Shown here: positions 11,406 through 20,305 of the stretch, one piece after another
Layout: every line of letters begins with the position of its first letter
How positions within the stretch are numbered: position 1 is the stretch's first letter
Origin: Nannocystis pusilla
GTDB taxonomy: Bacteria; Myxococcota_A; Polyangia; Nannocystales; Nannocystaceae
DNA: 64,000 nucleotides
Assembly (NCBI RefSeq): GCF_020073745.1
Contig: NZ_JAIRAU010000027.1
Coordinates: 514,001-578,000, forward strand
Reading direction: 5' to 3'
Notes under the pieces: model-generated
What the model was told of the DNA's origin: nothing
What the model saw: only the letters and a program-made list of their open reading frames with translations
Database searches by the model: none
Translations under genes and position numbers: made by a program

Positions 11406-11461
11406 GTGCGAAGGACAGGTGCGACAGAGCAGGTCGGAAAGGACATGTCTGGAGAGGCCGG

Positions 11462-11465
<4 letters not shown>
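11406..11465. repeat. Dispersed repeat cluster between kinase and lipoprotein genes
   Basis: Four units follow each other with a period of about 14-16 bases: AAGGACAGGTGCGAC, AGAGCAGGTCGGA, AAGGACATGTCTGG and AGAGGCCGGTCAG. They start within the first bases before the lipoprotein ATG and run up to the stop codon of the upstream kinase gene. Both the GGACAGGT and the GGACATGT types are present in one cluster, linking the two variants as one family. Confidence 0.7.
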
Positions 11466-12808
<1,343 letters not shown>

Positions 12809-12814
12809 GGCGAA

Positions 12815-12857
12815 ACGGACAGGTGCGAAGGGGCAGGTGCGATGGGGCAGGCGGGGC
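12815..12857. repeat. Direct repeats GGRCAGGTGCGA upstream of the kinase
   Basis: Three units in direct order, GGACAGGTGCGAAG, GGGCAGGTGCGATG and GGGCAGG, lie immediately upstream of the kinase start codon (reverse strand). The unit length is 14 bases. These are continuous in type with the array at 12978-13075. Confidence 0.65.
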
Positions 12858-12977
12858 GGCCGGAAGACTTGGTGCGGGGAGAGGCGGCGCGAGGAGCAGG
12901 CGAATGGCGAAGGCGGCGCGAGGAGCAGCGGTGGCGTGGGGAGGGTTGGATGCGCCGAGGGACGAGGATGGCCGAGA

Positions 12978-13075
12978 GGGCAGGCTCTGAGGGGCAGGTG
13001 CGATGGGACAGGTGCGCTAGGGCAGGTCGCCGGGGACAGGTCCTCGGGGGCAGGTCGCAAGGGTCAGGTCATCGA
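12978..13075. repeat. Tandem array of 13-15 base GGRCAGGTC units at the FHA gene stop
   Basis: At least six imperfect direct units occur head to tail: AGGGCAGGCTCTG, AGGGGCAGGTGCGAT, GGGACAGGTGCGCTA, GGGCAGGTCGCC, GGGACAGGTCCTC, GGGCAGGTCGCA and GGGTCAGGTCATC. The last unit contains the stop codon of the FHA gene. On the coding strand of the operon the array reads (GACCTGYCCC)n and fills most of the FHA-kinase gap. No other tandem array of this kind is in the window. Confidence 0.75.
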
Positions 13076-14407
13076 GATCTCGAGCGTCAGGCGGCCGTCG
13101 GGCAGGTCGAGGTGGAGGCGGTCGCCGTGGAGGACCTCGATGCTGGCGCCGGGGCCGAGCGGCTCCTGGCCGAGCTGGGCGCGGATCCCGGCGGCGATCC
13201 GGACGGCGATGAAGGGCGGGCGCAGCTCGAGGGTGGCGGGGATCGGGCGATCGGGGGCGAGCCACAGCGGGCCGCCGCCGGGCAGGTAGAGGGTCCACGG
13301 GTGCGCCGCGGCGCCGGGGCCGAGCGGGCGCAGGAGGGCCCCGAGCTCGCCGCGCTCGCGCGGGAGCGGGTGGACCTCGATGCGGGCGGCGGACAGGCCG
13401 AGAGCGAGCTCGCCGGGGCCCTCGAGGGCGACGGGCTCGCCGGGCGCGAGGGCCTCGCCGCGCCAGAAGGTGCCGGCGCGCGAGCCGAGGTCGACGAGGG
13501 CGACGGCGAGCTCGACCTCGTCGGCGCCGAGGCTGCCGGAGGCGGCGATCGCCTCGAGCCGCAGGGCGGCGTGCTCGCGCGAGAGGCTGGCGCCGGCGAG
13601 GTTGATCTCGACGTCGGGCGAGCGGCCGAGCCGCAGATCGGAGCGCAGGACGACGCGCGTGACCTGACCGGGGCCCCAGCGCAGGTCGAGCCGCTGGCCG
13701 CGCGGGAGGGCGCTGCCGAGGTCGGCGAGGACGCGGGCGAGGGCGGCGCGCAGCAGCGGGGCGCCGCTGTGGGCGAGCGGTCCGCGGGTGATCCGGACGT
13801 CGTGCAGGTGCTCCTGCAGCAGGCTGTGCGCGAGGAAGCGCCGGCCCTCGCGCAGGGCGACGTCGATCTCGTCGCCGGCCCGCTGCAGCGTCGCCTCGAT
13901 GTGCTCGATCTGGTCGATGAGGCCGAGCACGTACTCGAGCTGCGTGACGGCGCCGGCCCGCTCGTAGGCGACGGCGGCGCGCCGCAGCATGTGCAGGCGC
14001 TCGTAGATCTCGCCGGCGATGGCGCCCTGGTCGGCCTCCTCGAGCGCGCGCGCGGCTTCCATGAGGATCGCGCGCCGCGGGGCGCCGTCTTCCATGAACT
14101 CGGCGTGGCGCAGGAGGGTCTCGGCGAGGGCCTGGTGGAGGCTGCGGCCCTCCTCGGTGGCGCCGGTGTGACGCGCGGCACCCTCGCGCAGGAGGGCGAT
14201 CCGCTGGGCCGTGCCGCACAGGGTGTGGGCGTACTCGAGGCGCAGGGCGGCGGCGCGGGCGTGGTCGCCGGTGTGCTCGAGGGCGCGAGCGCGGGCGAGG
14301 CCGTCGCCGGGGCCGGGGCGGGCCGGCGTGTCGAGCGCGGCCGACGGCGGGCGCAAGGCAGGCGGAGGCGGCGGAGGCGGCGGACGCGGCTTGCTCGGGC
14401 GGGACAA
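13064..14407 (-). CDS. FHA-domain protein with N-terminal TPR-like helices
   Basis: This 447-residue protein begins with a Pro-rich tail (MSRPSKPRPPPP). Residues about 30-230 are helical repeats (RRAAVAYERAGAVTQLEYVLG). Residues about 255-340 form a forkhead-associated domain: LRLGRSPDVEINLAGASLSREHAAL and VDLGSRAGTFWRGEAL carry the canonical GR, SxxH and (N/S)G-type loops that bind phosphothreonine. A C-terminal beta-rich region repeats FHA-like strands (IEVLHGDRLHLDLPDGRL). It is the upstream partner of the kinase at 11462-12808. By analogy with other kinase/FHA pairs it may dock or be phosphorylated by that kinase (inference). Confidence 0.88.
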   Translation of the reverse strand: MSRPSKPRPPPPPPPPALRPPSAALDTPARPGPGDGLARARALEHTGDHARAAALRLEYAHTLCGTAQRIALLREGAARHTGATEEGRSLHQALAETLLRHAEFMEDGAPRRAILMEAARALEEADQGAIAGEIYERLHMLRRAAVAYERAGAVTQLEYVLGLIDQIEHIEATLQRAGDEIDVALREGRRFLAHSLLQEHLHDVRITRGPLAHSGAPLLRAALARVLADLGSALPRGQRLDLRWGPGQVTRVVLRSDLRLGRSPDVEINLAGASLSREHAALRLEAIAASGSLGADEVELAVALVDLGSRAGTFWRGEALAPGEPVALEGPGELALGLSAARIEVHPLPRERGELGALLRPLGPGAAAHPWTLYLPGGGPLWLAPDRPIPATLELRPPFIAVRIAAGIRAQLGQEPLGPGASIEVLHGDRLHLDLPDGRLTLEISMT

Positions 14408-14713
14408 GCAGCGCCCATGCTAACACGCCGCCGCCGGGGCGCCGCCGGGCGGCTCCTGCGGGCCCCGAGCGGGGCTGCGGGGTCTCGATGGCGGCGGTCA
14501 CGGGCGGTCGATCACTCGCGGACGCCGGGTGATGCGGTCGATCGAGCGATTCGCCGGTCCGGCCTCGCGTCGCATGGGTCGTGGCGGGCCGCGGGGCGAG
14601 GTCGCGGTGACGCCGCTGCGGGCGGCGGCGCGATCCTGCCGCTTGGCGAGGGATGCCGGGCCGGATCTGGGCCGTAGATGGTCCGCAGGGGAGCGGCTAC
14701 ACTCCCGGTCCCG
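14408..14713. other. Divergent intergenic region, FHA gene and MoxR operon
   Basis: About 300 bases of GC-rich DNA separate the divergent FHA gene and the five-gene operon. I see no gene and no palindrome copy. The promoters for both transcripts must lie here, but no consensus elements stand out. Confidence 0.45.
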
Positions 14714-16321
14714 ATGCCTGCCCTGCTCGAGCCGATCGCCGCCGGACAGACGCGCTTTCATCTCCAGGGTCTGGCGCCGGACGCCCGCGGGGTGGCGTGC
14801 GGGCGCGAGACGCTGGTGGCGTTCCCGTCGCTCGACCGGCTGGTGGCGTTCCTCGGCGCGTACAGCGAGGAGTGCAGCCTCGACGAGCTGATCCCGACGA
14901 TGACGATCGAGCGAGCCCGGCGCGACGGAGGCGGGCACGCGCTGCTGATGCGCTGCGCCGGGGCCGACAGCTACGCGCTCGACCGCCTGGGCCGGCTGTC
15001 GCTGGCGGTGCACGGGCAGCTGTTCACGGGCAGCGGCACCGTGTTCGTCCGCTACCGCGATCGCATGGCGCCGTTCGGCTACGACCTCGCCGGCGGGACG
15101 GCGACGGCGGCCAGCCCCGAGGAGGTCGTGGTCGTCGATCACGACGTCGCGGCGCGCTACCGCGCCCTCGATCGGCTCGACCCGGTCGAGCTGATCCAGC
15201 GGCTGTCGCTGCGCCAGATCCCGCTGCCGCTCGGGGGCATCGCCGGGGATCCGCAGCTGTGCGGGCTGCACGAGATCGCGCTGGTGCTGGTAGCACCTGG
15301 CCTTTCGGACAGGATCCTGAGTTACCTGTGGGGCAACCAGGTGCCGCTCGCGGGCGTGCGCGTGGCCCTGGCCGGCGAGCGGCGGGCCAGCCTGCTGCTG
15401 CGCCTGCGCCAGCCGAGCGGGCAGGTGCTCGACGTGCTGCACGGGATCCCCGGCGTCGAGCTGCTCGCGCCGGTGTCGCAGCGGGCGGCGGTCGAGATCG
15501 GGTATCGCCACCCGATCCACCTGGCGTCGGCGTCGTCGTGCCTGCCGGGCGACGAGATGTACCTGTTCCGCGGCCGCGTCGGTCGGGTCGAGCGGCTCGA
15601 CGGGGCGCCGCAGTTCATCGACGGGGCGCACCTGGTGCGCAGCGACGTGGCCGCGCGGGCGCACGAGCCCGGCGACGCCCGCGGCACGGCGGTGCAGGCG
15701 CTCAAGGTCGAATTGCGGCTGCGGCCGACGGCGTCGATCCGCGAGCCGCGAGGGGCGCTGATCCGCTGGGAGCAGGCGGGGCTGCTGCGGCGATTGATTT
15801 ATCTGATCCCGCCGATGGCGCTGGCGGCGGCCCGGCTGGCGGTGCTGCCCCAGGGGATGCTGGTGCTGACGGGCTCGTCGCTCGGCGGCGCGGCCGGGCT
15901 GGCGGCCGGGGTCGGGGCGGCGGCGATCATCCCGCTGGGGATGCGCATCGTCGAGGTCGCGCCCGGGGTGCTGGTGCCCGACGGCTTCGAGCTGTGGCCG
16001 CACGTGCGCCCGCAGCTGGTGCGCGAGCTGCTGGGGCTCGAGGCGGCCGATCACGCCCTGTTCCTCGGGACAGATCAGAGCCCGCTGCGGCTGCGCCCGG
16101 ACCACCTGGCGCCGCTCGACTCGGCGATGATGAGCCGGCTCGAGCTGGCGGTGATCGAGGCGAGCCCGTCGGAGATGCCGCCGTCGGGGCCGGCGACGCT
16201 GCTCAACGAGCGGCTCGGTCGCTTCGCGCTGTGGGGCTTCGGCGAGGCGGCGCGCGCGGGCCGGCCGGCGGCCGAGGAACCGAGCGGGACGCCGGAGCTG
16301 CCGCCGGGGCGAGAGTCGTGA
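14714..16321 (+). CDS. Unrecognised 535-residue protein, first gene of the MoxR/VWA operon
   Basis: I do not recognise this protein by name. It starts MPALLEPIAAGQTRFHLQGL; a Met 12 codons upstream is less likely. The N-terminal third has alternating strands and helices; the middle reads like a repeat of the same module (VLDVLHGIPGVELLAPVSQ). A short hydrophobic segment, MALAAARLAVLPQGMLVLTGSSLGGAAGLA, could be a hairpin. No signal peptide and no catalytic motif are visible. The stop codon overlaps the next gene's GTG (GTGA), so translation is coupled. By position it may match one of the families that accompany MoxR-vWA systems (bpX-type, described by Aravind's group); that is inference. Confidence 0.72.
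   Translation: MPALLEPIAAGQTRFHLQGLAPDARGVACGRETLVAFPSLDRLVAFLGAYSEECSLDELIPTMTIERARRDGGGHALLMRCAGADSYALDRLGRLSLAVHGQLFTGSGTVFVRYRDRMAPFGYDLAGGTATAASPEEVVVVDHDVAARYRALDRLDPVELIQRLSLRQIPLPLGGIAGDPQLCGLHEIALVLVAPGLSDRILSYLWGNQVPLAGVRVALAGERRASLLLRLRQPSGQVLDVLHGIPGVELLAPVSQRAAVEIGYRHPIHLASASSCLPGDEMYLFRGRVGRVERLDGAPQFIDGAHLVRSDVAARAHEPGDARGTAVQALKVELRLRPTASIREPRGALIRWEQAGLLRRLIYLIPPMALAAARLAVLPQGMLVLTGSSLGGAAGLAAGVGAAAIIPLGMRIVEVAPGVLVPDGFELWPHVRPQLVRELLGLEAADHALFLGTDQSPLRLRPDHLAPLDSAMMSRLELAVIEASPSEMPPSGPATLLNERLGRFALWGFGEAARAGRPAAEEPSGTPELPPGRES
15294..15316. repeat. Dispersed-repeat-like pair inside the first MoxR-operon gene
   Basis: CACCTGGCCTTTCGGACAGG reads as an ACCTG arm and a GGACAGG arm separated by about six bases, encoding VAPGLSDRIL. 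It is a weaker member of the family, inside an open frame. Confidence 0.4.
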
Positions 16322-17514
16322 CGCGCAACCTCGGCGAGTTCTGCGCGCGCTTCGTGGCGCCCCTGCTCGGCGGCGGGACGGTGCACGTGGCCGCACCGGT
16401 GCGGCCGGCCGACTTCCGGGCGATGGCCAACGAACTGGCGACGCTGCGCAACAGCGACGTGGCGGCGCTCCGCCTGCAGCGCGCGCAGCAACTGGTGGCC
16501 GAGCCCGACCTGCACGACCCCGGCGCGGAGGAGCTGGCGCTGTGGGTGGCGCTCTACAACCTGCTCGTGCTCGACCACCCCGACCGCGGGCGGGTGTGGG
16601 CGCGCCAGGCGACGTGGCGGCGGGTCGAGTCGGCCGCGCGCTACTGGCTGCTGTTCGCCCGCCCGGAGGGCTTCTCGGCGGCGCTGGCCAATCACGCGGC
16701 GGTCGGGGCGTTCCTCGAGCTGTCGCGCCGCGACCAGATCCTGAGCGGGGCGGAGGGCGAGCTGCGCTTCGTCGGCCAGGAGATCCCGCGCCGGCGCCTG
16801 CGCTGGACGGTGCCGGGGGCGCTGTCGGTGCGCGAGGAGACGATCGTGTGGTGGTCGTCCGCGCACGTGCCCGAGGTCGCGGCGCTGCAACAAGATGTCC
16901 TTTGGGCCAGCCCCGTGACCTGCCTCCTGCGCCCGCTGACGGCCCCGCCGGGCTACAGCCCGCTCGAGGGCGCGAGCTTCCTGCGCCACCGCGCGTTCGC
17001 CCGCGCGGTCTGCCACGCGTGGGCGTCGTCGCGGCACTGGATCGAGATCGGGGGCACGGTGCTCGGGTCGCTGCTGTTCTCGCTCACCGGCCGTCCGCTG
17101 TCGGGCGCGGCCCCGGCGGCCCAGGGAGCAGGCGCGCCGTCCGCCGGGGCCAAGCCGATGCTGGCCCTGCCGGCGCCGGTCGACACCGCCGGGCCGGAGG
17201 ACGTGGCGGCCCTGGTCGCGGCCCTCATCCACGTCCACTTCCTCCGCGTGCTCGAGCTCGGCGCCCGGCTCGGCGTCGCGCCCACCAGCCGCGACCGGCC
17301 GGTGCAGATGTTCCTGGCGCTGCCGCTCCTGCTGCCCACGCTGGGCGACGTGCTGGGCTCGCCGCTCGGCGGGGCCTCGGGGCTGGGCTTCGACGCGGCA
17401 GTGGAGCGGCGCTGGATCGAGTATATCGATCATCTCGGCGAGCTCATCCCGCGCTCGGTCGTCGAAAATCTCCTGGCGACGCTCGTCCCGCGCGTCGTAA
17501 AAGCCGAAAAATAA
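16318..17514 (+). CDS. Unrecognised 398-residue protein, second gene of the MoxR/VWA operon
   Basis: The start is the GTG that overlaps the previous stop (GTGA), read as VTRNLGEFCARFVAPLLGGG. I do not recognise the family. The protein is mostly helical. Conserved-looking stretches include ARYWLLFARPEGFSAALANHAAVG and a Trp-rich strand segment ETIVWWSSAHVPEVAALQQD. Its C-terminal 100 residues hold HVHFLRVLELGARLGV and a helical end, RWIEYIDHLGELIPRSVVENL. No signal peptide or transmembrane helix is clear. It is followed after two bases by the MoxR ATPase start. Its tight placement implies a stoichiometric partner or substrate adaptor of the ATPase (inference). Confidence 0.72.
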   Translation: MTRNLGEFCARFVAPLLGGGTVHVAAPVRPADFRAMANELATLRNSDVAALRLQRAQQLVAEPDLHDPGAEELALWVALYNLLVLDHPDRGRVWARQATWRRVESAARYWLLFARPEGFSAALANHAAVGAFLELSRRDQILSGAEGELRFVGQEIPRRRLRWTVPGALSVREETIVWWSSAHVPEVAALQQDVLWASPVTCLLRPLTAPPGYSPLEGASFLRHRAFARAVCHAWASSRHWIEIGGTVLGSLLFSLTGRPLSGAAPAAQGAGAPSAGAKPMLALPAPVDTAGPEDVAALVAALIHVHFLRVLELGARLGVAPTSRDRPVQMFLALPLLLPTLGDVLGSPLGGASGLGFDAAVERRWIEYIDHLGELIPRSVVENLLATLVPRVVKAEK

Positions 17515-17516
17515 CC

Positions 17517-18704
17517 ATGAGCACCACCCCGGCCACCTTCTCGATCAGCGACCTCGCCCGCCGCCTGCAGGACGGGGCGCGCCAGCTCGAGCAGCAGTTC
17601 CTCGGCAAGGAGGAGATCATCCGTCTCCTCTTCATCTCGGCCCTGGCCGGCGAACACATGGTGATGGTCGGGCCGCCCGGCACCGCCAAGAGCGCGATCG
17701 TCCGCGCGTTCGCGCAGGTGATCGACGCCCGGTTCTTCGACTACCTGCTGACGCGCTTCACCGAGCCCAACGAGATCTTCGGCCCGGTCGACATCCAGGC
17801 GTTCCGCCAGGGCACGTACCGCCGGCGCATCGAGAAGATGCTGCCCGAGGCCGAGGTCGTGTTCCTCGACGAGATCTTCAAGGCCAACAGCGCCATCTTG
17901 AACAGCCTGCTCACGCTGGTCAACGCGCGCCGCTTCACCCACGGCACGCACACGGTGCGGGTGCCGCTCATCTCGCTGTTCGCGGCGAGCAACGAGGTGC
18001 CGACCGACGAGGCGCTGTCGGCCATCTTCGACCGCTTCCTGCTGCGCGTCCGCTGCGACTACCTCGACAGCTATCACTTCCGCGGCCTGCTGCAGAAGGG
18101 CATCCAGCTCGAGGTGCAGCAGATGGCCGACGTGCAGGTCGGCCGCAAGGTCGCGACCGCGGCCGAGCTGCTGGCGGTGCAACGCGACTTCGGCCAGCAC
18201 GTGAAGATGAGCGAGGAGTTCCTCACCACGTTCAAGGGCCTGGTGTTCCAGATCCGCTCGGAGGGCATCGGCCTGTCCGACCGCCGCGTCGTCAAGCTGC
18301 TCAAGATCTTCGCCAGCTCGGCGCTGTTCGACGGCCGCGACCACGTCAACGACGCCGACCTGTTCATCCTCCGCCACGTGTGGAACACGCCGGAGCAGGA
18401 GGAGATCCTGCAAGAGATCGTCGGGCCGGTGCTCGACCGCTGGTACGAGTCGCACCCGGACCACGGCCGGATCGGCGCCACGCCGACGAGCCTGCAGGAC
18501 CTGCTCGAGGAGCTGCGGGTGATCCGCGAGACGCTCACCGGCAGCCAGGTGCTGTCGGACATGCAGCTGTTCAGCCAGCTGCGCAACCTCGGCGACATCA
18601 AGGCGGCGCTGCTGCGCATGCAGGACAGCCCGACGGCCCAGCGCATGGTCGGCGAGGTCGACAAGCTGCTCGAGACGATGTTCGCGTCGAGCCGGTTCGC
18701 ATGA
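17517..18704 (+). CDS. MoxR-family AAA+ ATPase
   Basis: This 395-residue ATPase has Walker A GPPGTAKS at 52-59, Walker B VVFLDEI at 114-120, sensor 1 in LFAASNE near 150, an arginine finger region DRFLLRV, and a C-terminal lid with SDRRVVKLLKIF. The helix-2 insert and the FTEPNEIFGPVD loop are typical of the MoxR/RavA branch. MoxR ATPases remodel or activate client proteins together with a von Willebrand factor A partner, which is the next gene, after eight bases. The best-studied relatives are RavA-ViaA and CbbQ-CbbO. The client here is unknown; the two upstream proteins or the downstream HEAT protein are candidates. Confidence 0.93.
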   Translation: MSTTPATFSISDLARRLQDGARQLEQQFLGKEEIIRLLFISALAGEHMVMVGPPGTAKSAIVRAFAQVIDARFFDYLLTRFTEPNEIFGPVDIQAFRQGTYRRRIEKMLPEAEVVFLDEIFKANSAILNSLLTLVNARRFTHGTHTVRVPLISLFAASNEVPTDEALSAIFDRFLLRVRCDYLDSYHFRGLLQKGIQLEVQQMADVQVGRKVATAAELLAVQRDFGQHVKMSEEFLTTFKGLVFQIRSEGIGLSDRRVVKLLKIFASSALFDGRDHVNDADLFILRHVWNTPEQEEILQEIVGPVLDRWYESHPDHGRIGATPTSLQDLLEELRVIRETLTGSQVLSDMQLFSQLRNLGDIKAALLRMQDSPTAQRMVGEVDKLLETMFASSRFA

Positions 18705-18712
18705 GGTAGCGA

Positions 18713-20305
18713 ATGGCCGACGTCCGCAAGCCTCCGGCCCCGCCGCGCGCCGCTCCGCCTCAGCCGCAGGCGCCGCGGCCGTCGCGGCCGTCCGCGGGCG
18801 CGCAGGCCCAGGCGCCGCGCGTGACGCCGAACATGGCCGAGCTCGAGCGCCAGGTCGGCAGCCTGGCGCTGTCGCAGATCGACGGCGCAGGCGCGCTGGC
18901 GATGATGCGCGCGCTGGTGTGGCAGGGGATCCTCGCGCGCCTCGGCGTGGCCGCGCCGCTGGTGGTGCTGCACGACCTGGGCTGCCTCATCACGGGCCTC
19001 GGCGGGCCGGGTCCGGTGGTCAAGGGCATCGCCGAGTCGGAGCTGTGCGAGGCGTGGCGCGGCCTTCTGGTCGAGCTCAGCGAGAGCGACCTGGTGCGCG
19101 CGCAGGCCGGCTGGAAGCACCGCGACCAGATGATCGGCGTGGTCCTGGCGCGGGTGTTCGCGCCGGTGGTCCCGCAGCTGCCCGACGACGTGCGGGTGCT
19201 GCGGCCGATCGAGCTGCCGGTCGACGCGATCCACTACGCGCGCGTCGAGCCGAGCTCGGCGTACACCCGCTACGACCAGCGGCAGACGATCGCGTGGCTG
19301 CAGACGCTGACGCAGCACCGGCTGCTGCCGCTGCTGGCGGTCGAGCAGATCGACGTCGACGCGCTGCGGCTGTTCGGCCTGTTCCGCGGCGGGCCCGGCG
19401 AGGCGGCCGCCGGCGTCGACCTGGCCGACCTCTACAACGTGATGGTCAGCCCGGCGCTGGCCGACGTGATCGACTTCTCGATGGAGCTCCTGCCGTCGAT
19501 CCTCGAGGTCAAGCGCGAGGCCGGGCAGCAGGTGTTCTCGATCGACGGCTACGCCTCGATCGAGCGCTTCGGCGGGGTCGACGACCTCGAGCTGTCGCAG
19601 CTGGCGTACGACGAGGACATCTTCGAGCAGAAGTTCATCGACGACGAGCTGTTCTACTTCACCCACGAGAAGCAGGTGGAGAACGAGCACCGCACCCACT
19701 ACGTGCTGGTCGACGGCTCGGCGTCGATGCGCGGGGTGCGGGAGGTGTTCGCCCGCGGGCTGGCGCTGGCGCTGTGCAAGCGGCTGGCGCTGCTCGGCGA
19801 GCACGTGATCCTGCGCTTCTTCGACAGCCGGCTGTACGAGGGCGTGCGGGTCGGCGCGCAGGGCCACGCCGAGGTGCCCTACGTGCTGCAGTTCCGCGCC
19901 GAGCACGGCCGCAACTACGCCCGCGTGATCCGCCAGATCAACGCCGAGCTGTCGGCCCCGCGCCGCTCGGGCGCCGGCGCCGGCAAGGTCCTGGTGTACC
20001 TGCTGACGCACGGCGAGTGCCAGCTGCCGCCCGACGACGTCGCCGCTCTGGCCGCGCGCGCGCCGATCTACGGCGTGTTCATCCTGCCGAGCTCGGGCGT
20101 GCTCGACCTCGGCTACCTCGACCTGTTCTACCGCGTGCACGTGATCGACGACCAGGCGATCAGCCACGGCCGCCGGGCCCAGCGCGCCCGCCAGATCATC
20201 AGCGACGTCGAGGCCGGTCAGCGCCAGGCCCAGCCGATCCGCCGCAAGACCGGCAGCGTGTCCGTTGGGACAGGTCTGAAAGGACATGGTCGGAGGCGCC
20301 GGTGA
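18713..20305 (+). CDS. VWA-domain partner of the MoxR ATPase
   Basis: This 530-residue protein starts with a Pro/Ala-rich tail of about 40 residues. A helical region runs to about 325. The C-terminal von Willebrand A domain carries the MIDAS motif in YVLVDGSASMRG (about 332-342) and later the metal-ligand Thr in YLLTHGECQ. ViaA-like architecture (helical N-terminus, C-terminal VWA) fits a MoxR co-protein. The last dozen residues (SVGTGLKGHGRRRR) are encoded by a copy of the dispersed repeat, and the stop codon overlaps the GTG of the next gene. That tail may be a recent addition to the frame. Confidence in the family is high. Confidence 0.92.
   Translation: MADVRKPPAPPRAAPPQPQAPRPSRPSAGAQAQAPRVTPNMAELERQVGSLALSQIDGAGALAMMRALVWQGILARLGVAAPLVVLHDLGCLITGLGGPGPVVKGIAESELCEAWRGLLVELSESDLVRAQAGWKHRDQMIGVVLARVFAPVVPQLPDDVRVLRPIELPVDAIHYARVEPSSAYTRYDQRQTIAWLQTLTQHRLLPLLAVEQIDVDALRLFGLFRGGPGEAAAGVDLADLYNVMVSPALADVIDFSMELLPSILEVKREAGQQVFSIDGYASIERFGGVDDLELSQLAYDEDIFEQKFIDDELFYFTHEKQVENEHRTHYVLVDGSASMRGVREVFARGLALALCKRLALLGEHVILRFFDSRLYEGVRVGAQGHAEVPYVLQFRAEHGRNYARVIRQINAELSAPRRSGAGAGKVLVYLLTHGECQLPPDDVAALAARAPIYGVFILPSSGVLDLGYLDLFYRVHVIDDQAISHGRRAQRARQIISDVEAGQRQAQPIRRKTGSVSVGTGLKGHGRRRR
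20258..20293. repeat. Dispersed repeat at the VWA stop / HEAT start junction
   Basis: GTGTCCGTTGGGACAGGT is followed by CTGAAAGGACATGGTC. Two right-hand arms (GGACAGGT, GGACATGG) and one left arm (GTGTCC) make an inverted repeat with a four- to five-base loop. It lies in the final codons of the VWA gene, just before the overlapping GTG start of the HEAT gene. Confidence 0.65.

Noticed and set aside
12978..13075. The GGRCAGGTC array as a CRISPR or origin (DnaA box) array
   Set aside because: Units touch without spacers, and they do not resemble DnaA boxes (TTWTNCACA).
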